This document shows positions 1-4,916 of a DNA stretch of 5,107 bases, piece by piece. The notes under the pieces are model-generated. The model was given only the letters and a program-made list of their open reading frames with translations, searched no databases and was not told the origin of the DNA. The stretch is from Arthrobacter sp. (GTDB lineage: Bacteria > Actinomycetota > Actinomycetes > Actinomycetales > Micrococcaceae). The stretch covers positions 1-5,107 of the forward strand of contig JAPSIT010000088.1 of assembly GCA_031178585.1 (NCBI GenBank). The letters are read 5' to 3'. The position numbers and the translations under genes are program-made. How positions within the stretch are numbered: position 1 is the stretch's first letter; every line of letters begins with the position of its first letter.

Positions 1-1
1 G

Positions 2-436
2 GGAGCCAGGTGACCAGTCCGAGCTAACGTGCACGCCGAACTGGTACTTGCTGCGGATCTCGCTGTCCGTGATGGCTTCCCAGAGCCGTTCCGGCGTGGT
101 CTTGATGTAGATCTCGAAGATTTTTTCCATGGGACTTTCCAATCTGGATTTGAGGTCGCTGAGGCCAGCGGCCCATGGTTCTGCGTATTTGCTCACCCAG
201 CGGTCATGCACGAGCCTGATGGGCACCGGGTTCAGGAAGTGCAGCTTTTCACGACCGCGACGGCGGGTGACCACCAGGCCTGCCTCTTCCAGGATCTTGA
301 GGTGCTTCATGACCCCGAAGCGGGTGATCTCGAAGCGCGCTTCCAAGGCGCTGAGCGTCTGGCCGTCGTCGCGGAACAGTTCGTCCAGCAGTTCCCTGCG
401 GATCGGGTCCGCCAACGCCTTGAATACCGCGTCCAC
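2..436 (-). CDS. ArsR-family winged-helix regulator fused to SRPBCC (AHSA1-like) domain, C-terminus cut off by window edge
   Basis: Translating the minus strand from GTG at 436 gives 145 residues with no stop before the left edge, so the gene is partial. Residues 1-95 form an ArsR-type winged helix: an N-terminal ALADPIRRELLDEL helix typical of the family, a helix-turn-helix around residues 27-55 (SALEARFEITRFGVMKHLKI) and a wing at 57-68 (VTRRRGREKLHF). The metal-binding ELCVCDL motif of true ArsR/SmtB metal sensors is absent. From residue 103 (MEKIFEIYIKTTPERLWEAI) an SRPBCC/AHSA1 START-like ligand-binding fold begins. Such fusions are a known family and may sense a small hydrophobic molecule, but the ligand cannot be read here. 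GTG is chosen because an in-frame TAA lies just upstream and there is no Shine-Dalgarno; the promoter fits a leaderless transcript. The gene is divergent from the reductase/hydrolase operon, its likely target besides itself. Confidence 0.88.
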   Translation of the reverse strand, partial: MDAVFKALADPIRRELLDELFRDDGQTLSALEARFEITRFGVMKHLKILEEAGLVVTRRRGREKLHFLNPVPIRLVHDRWVSKYAEPWAAGLSDLKSRLESPMEKIFEIYIKTTPERLWEAITDSEIRSKYQFGVHVSSDWSPGS

Positions 437-442
437 GGATTC

Positions 443-472
443 AGATTAGGTGACCATCTGGTCACATGTCAA
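443..472 (-). promoter_or_regulatory. Leaderless promoter of the ArsR-SRPBCC gene
   Basis: On the minus strand a perfect -35 TTGACA (467-472) is followed by an 18-base spacer (449-466) and a -10 TAATCT (443-448). Six bases later comes the GTG start at 436, so transcription would start at or beside the start codon. This matches the leaderless genes common in actinobacteria and explains the missing ribosome binding site. The promoter is predicted from sequence only. Confidence 0.7.
450..465. promoter_or_regulatory. Candidate operator: inverted repeat GTGACCA-TC-TGGTCAC
   Basis: Two perfect 7-base arms (450-456 and 459-465) with a 2-base spacer lie entirely between the -35 and -10 of the regulator promoter. 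Dimeric ArsR-type regulators bind such symmetric sites, and this placement would block RNA polymerase, so autorepression is the simplest reading. No second full copy is present in the window. The binding partner is inferred from position, not shown. Confidence 0.65.
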
Positions 473-522
473 TGCTTTCCCGTGCTTCTGACCTGTGTAC
501 GGCTTTGGGCGGTTCGGAGGGG

Positions 523-551
523 TTGATGGGGGAGAGGCGTCGGCGTAGAGT
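523..551 (+). promoter_or_regulatory. Putative promoter of the reductase/hydrolase operon
   Basis: TTGATG (523-528) and TAGAGT (546-551) are separated by 17 bases and would start transcription near 558, upstream of the ribosome binding site at 571-575. It is the best sigma-70-like match I see between the divergent genes. The -35 lies about 57 bases from the inverted repeat, so direct control by that site would need looping or a second site. Confidence 0.4.
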
Positions 552-581
552 CCACGCAGTCACAGGAGCGAGGAGCCGATC

Positions 582-1160
582 ATGGGGCAACTGGTGGTCC
601 AGGAGTTCGTCAGCGCCGACGGCTTTGCGGCCGACGCCAACAACGAGTTCACCTTCTACGAACAGCTTGACGGAGGCACTGCCGAGTTCGACCGAAGCCA
701 GCTGCAGTGGCTGGAGACCGTCGACACGATGGTCCTCGGGGCGAACACCTACCGGATGTTTGTCGAGTACTGGCCAACGCCGGCATCCAAAGACGAAATC
801 ATCACGCCTGCACTCAACGGGCTTCGCAGAGTCGTATTTTCCCGTCAGCTGACGAGCGCCCCGTGGGGAGACATGCCAGAGGCGGCCGTCGAATCCGGCG
901 ACGGCATCGAGGCGATCCGGCGGCTCAAGCGCGAGACCGACGGCGCCATTGTCGTTTGGGGCAGCCTCACCCTGGCCTGGGCATTCCTGGCCGCCGGCGA
1001 AGTTGATCAGGTGAGGCTGGTCGTGATGCCGATCGCCATTGGCGCGGGGCGGGGCGTGTTTCCTCCCGAGCAGGATCCGACCGTGCTGGACCTGCAAAGT
1101 GCAACAACCTACGACCAGGGACTGGTCGAGCTCGTGTACGGGCTCCGGGCGAGGAGGTGA
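582..1160 (+). CDS. RibD C-terminal / dihydrofolate-reductase-family protein
   Basis: This 192-residue protein matches the single-domain RibD-C/DHFR-like family (YwjB/YyaP type), which are probably NAD(P)H-dependent reductases whose substrates are mostly unknown. Visible family features are the N-terminal strand and loop VVQEFVSADGFAAD (5-18), TMVLGANTYRMF (49-60, the usual G-x-x-T-Y segment), VVFSRQL (84-90), and IVVWGSLTLAWAFLAAG (123-139) followed by VDQVRLVVMPIAIGAGRGVF (141-160), the cofactor-side motif normally written GG-S/T-L plus P-x-x-x-G-x-G. Tryptophan at 126 replaces the first glycine of the usual GG pair. Length is normal for the family. AGGAG at 571-575, six bases before ATG, supports the start. 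The gene is first in an operon: its stop is 7 bases before the hydrolase start. ArsR, SRPBCC and DHFR-like genes are often found together in actinobacteria. It is unlikely to be the housekeeping folate enzyme or RibD itself, because it lacks the deaminase domain. Confidence 0.9.
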   Translation: MGQLVVQEFVSADGFAADANNEFTFYEQLDGGTAEFDRSQLQWLETVDTMVLGANTYRMFVEYWPTPASKDEIITPALNGLRRVVFSRQLTSAPWGDMPEAAVESGDGIEAIRRLKRETDGAIVVWGSLTLAWAFLAAGEVDQVRLVVMPIAIGAGRGVFPPEQDPTVLDLQSATTYDQGLVELVYGLRARR

Positions 1161-1162
1161 GG
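1153..1162 (+). promoter_or_regulatory. Ribosome binding site of the hydrolase, overlapping the upstream stop codon
   Basis: GGAGGTGAGG contains the TGA stop of the reductase gene (1158-1160) and sits 5-10 bases before ATG 1168. It decides that start over the upstream in-frame start at 1039, which lies inside the reductase gene, and suggests translational coupling. Confidence 0.75.
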
Positions 1163-1167
1163 ACGCA

Positions 1168-2097
1168 ATGGCTCAGGATTTGAAGGTGACCGAGGGCCGG
1201 GTCGACGTACCGGGCGGCCGCGTCTGGTACAAGATCGTGGGCAGCGGACCAGGCCTTCCGCTGGTCACGGTCCACGGCGGTCCCGGCGGCACGCACGACT
1301 ATCTGGAGCCTCTGGAAGAGCTGGCTGCCGACCGTCCGGTGGTGTTCTACGACCAACTCGGGGCAGGCAATTCCGATGCGCCGGATGACGCCGAACTGTG
1401 GACGAATGACCGCTTGGTGAACGAACTGGAACAGGTCCTGGACGCCGCAGGGCTGGCACGCGTCCACCTGCTGGGCCAGTCCTGGGGAACCATGCCCGCG
1501 GCGGAAGTTGCCCTGCGGGCACCCGGGCGCTTGTGCAGCCTGGTCCTGTCTGACCCGGTGCTCAGCATGCCGCTTTTCGCGGCCGGCGCCGCCGCCCTGC
1601 GCGCCGCTCTTCCGGCAGAGGTGCGTGAGGTGCTGGACCGCCATGAGGCCGCCGGCACTATGGGCTCCGAGGAGTACCAGGAGGCGTCGATGGAGTTCAA
1701 CAGGCGCTACGTCTGCCGGCTCGAACCGTGGCCCGAGCCGCTGCTGCGCTCGTTTAGCCAAGCCAACCTGGCCATCTACGAGCACATGCAGGGGCCTAAC
1801 GAGTTCCTGATCACCGGGACACACAAGGACTACGACATCACCGGACGCCTCAGCGAAATCACCGTTCCCACGCTCTACATCTGCGGCCGCTACGGGGAAA
1901 CCCGGCCGGAGGAGACCACGCTGTATCACAGCATGACGCCGGGATCGGAGCTGGAGATCTTCGAAGAGAGCAGCCACGTACCGCATCTGGAAGAACCGGA
2001 GCGCTACCTGCAGGTGCTCAGGGACTTCCTGCAGCGGGCGGAAAAGTCGACCTCCACGGGCGATTCACACGCCAACGCCCCCAAACCTCCCAAGTAG
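1168..2097 (+). CDS. Proline iminopeptidase-family alpha/beta hydrolase (peptidase S33 type)
   Basis: The 309-residue protein has the layout of bacterial proline iminopeptidases and related L-amino-acid amidases: oxyanion-hole motif HGGPG (36-40), DQLGAGNSD (62-70, family DQxGxGxS), nucleophile elbow GQSWG (103-107, Ser105), a helical cap of about 130-225, and a C-terminal catalytic histidine in SSHVPHLEEPERY (His270). These hydrolases release N-terminal residues, often proline, from short peptides or act on amides; the protein has no signal peptide and should be cytoplasmic. The third triad residue is odd: the family has Asp in a GxYDE motif before xTP, while here the segment reads GRYGETRP (240-247), with Gly243 at that place and Glu244 next. 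Either Glu takes over or activity is altered. The last 18 residues are a polar, disordered-looking tail. The start rests on the strong ribosome binding site; the gene is second in the operon with the DHFR-like protein. Family assignment is firm, exact substrate is not. Confidence 0.9.
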   Translation: MAQDLKVTEGRVDVPGGRVWYKIVGSGPGLPLVTVHGGPGGTHDYLEPLEELAADRPVVFYDQLGAGNSDAPDDAELWTNDRLVNELEQVLDAAGLARVHLLGQSWGTMPAAEVALRAPGRLCSLVLSDPVLSMPLFAAGAAALRAALPAEVREVLDRHEAAGTMGSEEYQEASMEFNRRYVCRLEPWPEPLLRSFSQANLAIYEHMQGPNEFLITGTHKDYDITGRLSEITVPTLYICGRYGETRPEETTLYHSMTPGSELEIFEESSHVPHLEEPERYLQVLRDFLQRAEKSTSTGDSHANAPKPPK

Positions 2098-2099
2098 CT

Positions 2100-2143
2100 C
2101 GCAGTTGTGGTCGTTTTGAGGGCTCAAAACGACCACAGCTGCG
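2100..2143. repeat. 44-base near-perfect palindrome between convergent genes; possible bidirectional terminator or dispersed repeat
   Basis: Two 21-base arms (2100-2120 and 2123-2143) match except one position (2105 against 2138), which can still pair as G-U in the plus-strand RNA. The centre is TTTTGAGGGCTCAAAA. It starts 2 bases after the hydrolase stop and ends 21 bases before the helicase stop. No T-run follows on either strand, so it is not a standard intrinsic terminator, though the stem is very stable. Its length, near-perfection and intergenic setting also fit a dispersed repeat element; only a genome search can tell. Confidence 0.7.
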
Positions 2144-2164
2144 ACCCAGTCGGGCGGGCGTGCG

Positions 2165-3985
2165 TCACTTCGCGAGCGTCAGCAGCTTGCCATCGGTCAC
2201 GGCCTGGCGGGAGAGCGTCTTGTAGCCCTCCTGCTCGAAGAGCACGGTGATCACGTCCTCCTCGTGCCGCATCACGATGCCCGGCCCCCATTCCTTGTGC
2301 ACCACTGCGGCCTGGAGCGGGAAAGATTCCCCGCCGGCGGCAGCCGCGGCGCCGCCGTCGTAATCCTCTTCCTGGGCGGAACCGTCGGTGCAGGTGTCGC
2401 AGTTGCCGCAGGGCTCGGGGAGGTCCTCGCCGAAGTAGCCGAGCAGGAATTGGCGGCGGCAGGCGTCCGTCTCGGCATAGCCGCGCATCATCTCGATCCG
2501 CGATCGGTCCACGCGCTGGCGTGCTTCGGCGAGTTCGACGGCGCGCTCCACCACCTTGGGCAGTTTGGCGCTGGCCTCCAGCCGGATGCCGCGCTTGCCG
2601 GTTTTGACCGAGCGGGTTTCCTGCAACTGGTTCAGCAGGCCGGTGAGTTTCCGCGGGGACATGTCCGTCTGCTCGGCCAGCGCTTTCTGGGTGAGCGGAC
2701 CGTCGGCGGCGCGCAGGGCTGTGAGGACGGCCAGCAGCGATTCCTCATCCGCTGTGTGCGTGCCGAAGAACTTGCGCAGGCCGAGGTCCTCGGGCCGGTA
2801 GTGGAGCACGGCGAGGGCGGGGTCGCCGTCGCGCCCGGAGCGGCCGATCTCCTGGTAGTAGGAGTCGAGGGACTCGGGGATGTCGGCGTGGAGGACGAAG
2901 CGGACGTTGGGTTTGTCGATGCCCATGCCGAACGCGGTGGTCGCCACCACCACGTCGAGTTCGTCGTCGAGGAACCGCTCGTGGACGCTGTCCCGCTCGC
3001 TCTGCTTCCGCCCGGCGTGGTACGCCTCGGCGCGCAGCCCCAGTTCGGTGAGCTCCGCCGCGTATTCCTCGGTGTCCTTGCGCGTAGCGGCGTAGAGCAG
3101 GCCCGGGCCCTTGAGCTCGGCCACCTGTTCGACCACTGCGCGGCGCTTGTCCCTGTCCCCGAGGTGGCGCAATACTTCCAGCCTGATGTTGGCGCGGTCG
3201 AAGCCGTGCACCAGGACCAGCGGATCCTCCATGCGCAGGCGCTGCTGGATTTCGTCACGGACCGGGGGAGAGGCCGTCGCGGTGAGTCCGACGACGGGCG
3301 GGTTCCCCAGCTGGCCGCGGACCTCGCCGAGGCGCAGGTAGTCGGGCCGGAAGTCGTGGCCCCATGAGGAAACGCAGTGGGCTTCGTCCACCACGAACAG
3401 CGAGACGTCCATGGCCGCGAGGCGCTCCACCGTCTCGGTCTTGGCCAGTTGCTCGGGCGCAAGGAAGAGGAACGTGGCGTCGCCGCGCTCGGCGGCCTCC
3501 CAGGCGTCGCCCACCTCGGAATCCTTCCGGCCGGAGTTGACGGCCACGGCTGCTTCACCGCCCATGTCCTCCAGCAAGCCGTCCAGCTGGTCCTCCTGCA
3601 GGGCGATCAGCGGGGAAACCACGACGGCGGGACCGCGCCGTGCGTTGGACGCCGGACCTGAGCCGTTGGTGGCGCTTGCGTCTGGGCCCTGCTTGGCAGC
3701 CCGGTGCAGATAGAGCGCGGCCACCTGGTAGATGGCCGACTTCCCGTAGCCGGTGGGCATCACGGCGAGGACATCTCGGCCCTGGACAAGGGCGCGCATT
3801 CCGGCGAGCTGGCCGTCCTGGAGCCGGGCGAGCCCGAAGGTGTCGGCAGCCAGCTGGCGGAGGCCGGCGTCGGGGTCTGTCTTGTTTTCAGAGGTGCCGC
3901 CTCCATACGCGGCGGCGTTTGATGTACTTGCCGCGTCGGCGGCGGTTTGGTCATTGGCGGCGGTGGGGGCTAGGGCCTCGGTCAT
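2165..3985 (-). CDS. recQ: RecQ-family ATP-dependent DNA helicase (no HRDC domain, SH3/Tudor-like C-terminus)
   Basis: The 606-residue protein is a 3'-5' DNA helicase of superfamily 2, expected to unwind recombination and repair intermediates. After an Ala/Thr/Ser-rich tail (1-40) come motif 0 (Gln59), Walker A MPTGYGKS (76-83), DEAH (200-203) with the RecQ aromatic loop CVSSWGHDFRPDY (204-216), motif III GLTATAS (233-239), motif V ATTAFGMGIDKPN (348-360) and motif VI QEIGRSGRDG (378-387). A winged-helix-like stretch (about 415-470) follows, then a zinc site Cys509, 526, 529, 532 with the same C-x16-C-x2-C-x2-C spacing as E. coli RecQ. HRDC is absent; residues 555-605 (VVHKEWGPGIV, ITVLFEQEGYKTL) resemble the SH3/Tudor-like end of UvrD/PcrA helicases. 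A polar insertion (about 94-118) follows the Walker A region. ATG 3985 is preferred over TTG 4012 because GGAG lies 8 bases before it. It may belong to an actinobacterial RecQ-like clade rather than be a true RecQ orthologue, so the symbol denotes the family. Confidence 0.93.
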   Translation of the reverse strand: MTEALAPTAANDQTAADAASTSNAAAYGGGTSENKTDPDAGLRQLAADTFGLARLQDGQLAGMRALVQGRDVLAVMPTGYGKSAIYQVAALYLHRAAKQGPDASATNGSGPASNARRGPAVVVSPLIALQEDQLDGLLEDMGGEAAVAVNSGRKDSEVGDAWEAAERGDATFLFLAPEQLAKTETVERLAAMDVSLFVVDEAHCVSSWGHDFRPDYLRLGEVRGQLGNPPVVGLTATASPPVRDEIQQRLRMEDPLVLVHGFDRANIRLEVLRHLGDRDKRRAVVEQVAELKGPGLLYAATRKDTEEYAAELTELGLRAEAYHAGRKQSERDSVHERFLDDELDVVVATTAFGMGIDKPNVRFVLHADIPESLDSYYQEIGRSGRDGDPALAVLHYRPEDLGLRKFFGTHTADEESLLAVLTALRAADGPLTQKALAEQTDMSPRKLTGLLNQLQETRSVKTGKRGIRLEASAKLPKVVERAVELAEARQRVDRSRIEMMRGYAETDACRRQFLLGYFGEDLPEPCGNCDTCTDGSAQEEDYDGGAAAAAGGESFPLQAAVVHKEWGPGIVMRHEEDVITVLFEQEGYKTLSRQAVTDGKLLTLAK

Positions 3986-3993
3986 GGTGGCAG

Positions 3994-3997
3994 CTCC
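3994..3997 (-). promoter_or_regulatory. Ribosome binding site deciding the helicase start
   Basis: Minus-strand GGAG with an 8-base gap to ATG 3985. No comparable site precedes the in-frame TTG at 4012, which would add nine residues. Confidence 0.65.
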
Positions 3998-4039
3998 GTA
4001 GGGGCGGTCCAATGGCCGGGTGTCTTCAGCCGTGAACCC

Positions 4040-4070
4040 ACCATACCTGCCGGCAAGCCGGACAGGGCAA
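4040..4070 (-). promoter_or_regulatory. Weak candidate promoter for the helicase gene
   Basis: On the minus strand TTGCCC (4065-4070) and TATGGT (4040-4045) are 19 bases apart, a little long. A CCGGC-AA-GCCGG inverted repeat (4050-4061) lies in the spacer. It is the only sigma-70-like pair I find in the 89 bases between the DUF1508 gene and the helicase. Readthrough from upstream is an equally good explanation. Confidence 0.25.
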
Positions 4071-4074
4071 GGGG

Positions 4075-4365
4075 TCAGACCGACCGCACGTCCCTGGCCG
4101 AAGCCGGGAACCGCGTATGGGAGTGGATCCGACTGGTGGCCAGGGCCGACCTGGACTTGGGGATGATGACTTCCCCGTGACCGCCGCGGCTCATGTCCCG
4201 GATAAGGCCCGTTCCGGCGATCTCCCTGGTGGCGGCGATTCCGGCAACGGCAGCCTGCTTTGTCGGGTACTTCACCGAGGTCGCCACGAGGCGCCCTGCC
4301 CCGTCCAGAAGCCTGACGCGGAAGCCGCCGTCCGGAGCGTCGATAAGTTCAAAGTGCCCAGCCAT
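4075..4365 (-). CDS. DUF1508 (YegP-like) small protein
   Basis: This 96-residue protein carries one DUF1508/YegP-type repeat near its N-terminus: GHFELIDAPDGGFRVRLLD (3-21), then GRLVATSVKYPTKQAAVAGI (25-44), the usual pattern of F-x-L, F-R-x-R-L, a G-x-x-A-x-S strand and a K-x-A-x-x-x-G-I helix. The E. coli YegP type carries two such repeats; only one is clear here, followed by a basic, Ser/Arg-rich tail (about 65-96) that I cannot assign. Function of the family is not well established, so none is claimed. The start at 4365 is fixed by GGAGG at 4374-4378, 8 bases upstream, and by the domain beginning right after it; an upstream in-frame start at 4401 would add 12 residues without a comparable site. 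The gene overlaps the end of the upstream unassigned ORF by 17 bases and precedes the helicase gene by 89 bases on the same strand. Confidence 0.78.
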   Translation of the reverse strand: MAGHFELIDAPDGGFRVRLLDGAGRLVATSVKYPTKQAAVAGIAATREIAGTGLIRDMSRGGHGEVIIPKSRSALATSRIHSHTRFPASARDVRSV

Positions 4366-4373
4366 GGCATTTG

Positions 4374-4378
4374 CCTCC
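4374..4378 (-). promoter_or_regulatory. Ribosome binding site of the DUF1508 gene
   Basis: Minus-strand GGAGG, 8 bases before ATG 4365; a strong site that decides between 4365 and 4401 as start. It lies inside the 3' end of the upstream ORF, so coupling is possible if that ORF is translated. Confidence 0.7.
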
Positions 4379-4422
4379 GTTCGTGCTGCGTTTACAGGCA
4401 TCCCCCAAATCTATTGTGGCCC

Positions 4423-4437
4423 CATCCGGCCCGGATG
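4423..4437. repeat. 15-base palindrome upstream of the DUF1508 gene
   Basis: CATCCGG-C-CCGGATG is a perfect inverted repeat with 7-base arms and a one-base centre, 58 bases upstream of the DUF1508 start. It could be an operator, but it also lies within the unassigned ORF, and a symmetric 15-mer can arise by chance in GC-rich DNA. Confidence 0.3.
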
Positions 4438-4813
4438 AACCGTAGCCCTTCATGAGGATGTGCCAGAAGAGGGCGAATGACTCGGAGTCCTCCGGGTCAG
4501 CCTCATCGGCGAGGATCTGCACCTGTCCGGGGATTCTGCCCAGGTATTCGATGCTTGCCTGCCCCAAAGGGCGGCGTGCGCCCATTTCCAGCAGCACTTT
4601 TCCAAATGAACAGCCTGATTCGACCAGTCCCATTACCGTTTTTGCCTGCCCACCGGGCCCGCGCCCCAACCATCAGCCATTGATCTCGACTGGGAGCAAC
4701 TTCCATCTTGGCGACCGGAACAATAACCAGGTCATCGCCGGCATCGAAGTAGTCCACGGTGCCCAGGGATTCGCCGGCTGTGAGCAGCTGCAACTCGAGA
4801 CGTCCTGCCTTGG

Positions 4814-4833
4814 AAAAGAACGGGCAGTGCCCG
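4814..4833 (-). terminator. Small hairpin plus T-rich run, possible terminator of the chaplin-like gene
   Basis: Read on the minus strand, CGGGC-ACT-GCCCG (4821-4833) is followed at once by TTCTTTT (4814-4820), a short GC stem with a T-rich tail. It lies 84 bases past the stop of the chaplin-like gene. The stem is short, so it may act together with the larger hairpin just upstream. Confidence 0.45.
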
Positions 4834-4850
4834 CAAAAAGATGGGCGCGC

Positions 4851-4890
4851 ACCGTCCAGTGACCGGCACGACTGCCGGCCACCGGACGGT
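4851..4890 (-). terminator. 18-base-pair hairpin downstream of the chaplin-like gene
   Basis: Arms 4851-4868 and 4873-4890 enclose a 4-base loop. On the minus-strand RNA all 18 positions can pair, two as G-U; on the plus strand these become A-C mismatches, so the structure favours minus-strand transcripts. A TCTTTTT run lies about 8 bases past the stem (4835-4841), further than in a standard intrinsic terminator. It begins 27 bases after the stop of the chaplin-like gene, whose mRNA it probably ends or stabilises. Confidence 0.55.
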
Positions 4891-4916
4891 GAGGGTTTCC
4901 CTAACGGGGCACCAGT

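Larger units (their letters stand above)
4349..4793 (-). pseudogene. Unrecognised gene, apparently split by a one-base frameshift
   Basis: Two overlapping minus-strand reading frames each look coding for one half. From TTG 4793 the first reads MQLLTAGESLGTVDYFDAGD, then DDLVIVPVAKMEVAP. The second carries MGLVESGCSFGKVLLEMGAR and, further on, ADEADPEDSESFALFWHILM, ending at TGA 4349. The better codon bias moves from the first frame to the second near an A5 run on the minus strand (4639-4643); removing one A there would join them into a protein of about 147 residues. I recognise no family, signal peptide or membrane segment. Alternatives: a stand-alone 94-residue protein starting at ATG 4633, a sequencing error in the homopolymer, or non-coding DNA. 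The TTG start has only a weak GGCAGGA-like site upstream, so the true 5' end is uncertain. The 3' end overlaps the start of the DUF1508 gene by 17 bases. Confidence 0.35.

Noticed and set aside
10..16. A GTGACCA half-site matching the operator arm, with TGGTCAC again at 1262-1268
   Set aside because: Only single arms inside coding sequence, without the second arm; expected by chance in a window this size.
29..526. A 165-codon open frame on the plus strand at the left end
   Set aside because: It is antisense to the ArsR-SRPBCC coding region and runs through that gene's promoter; it has no ribosome binding site and no known motif.
1039..1167. N-terminal extension of the hydrolase by 43 residues
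   Set aside because: It lies inside the reductase gene, while a strong ribosome binding site precedes ATG 1168, where family homology begins.
967..1986. A 339-codon open frame on the minus strand, with a 211-codon one at 462-1097
   Set aside because: Both lie opposite the well-supported reductase and hydrolase genes and have the Arg/Pro/Gly-rich composition of shadow frames.
2264..3367. A 367-codon open frame on the plus strand opposite the helicase gene
   Set aside because: The minus strand here encodes all RecQ motifs. Open antisense frames are expected in GC-rich genes, and this one shows no recognisable domain.
4452..4862. A 136-codon open frame on the plus strand in the unassigned right-hand region
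   Set aside because: Its composition is rich in Ser, Pro and Cys with no domain pattern, and the opposite strand has better codon bias.
4794..4916. Upstream extension of the unassigned ORF, including a CGHCPFF stretch that looks like a zinc-binding CxxC
   Set aside because: That stretch is encoded by the terminator-like hairpin and T-run, and no start codon other than CTG exists between the in-frame TAA and TTG 4793.
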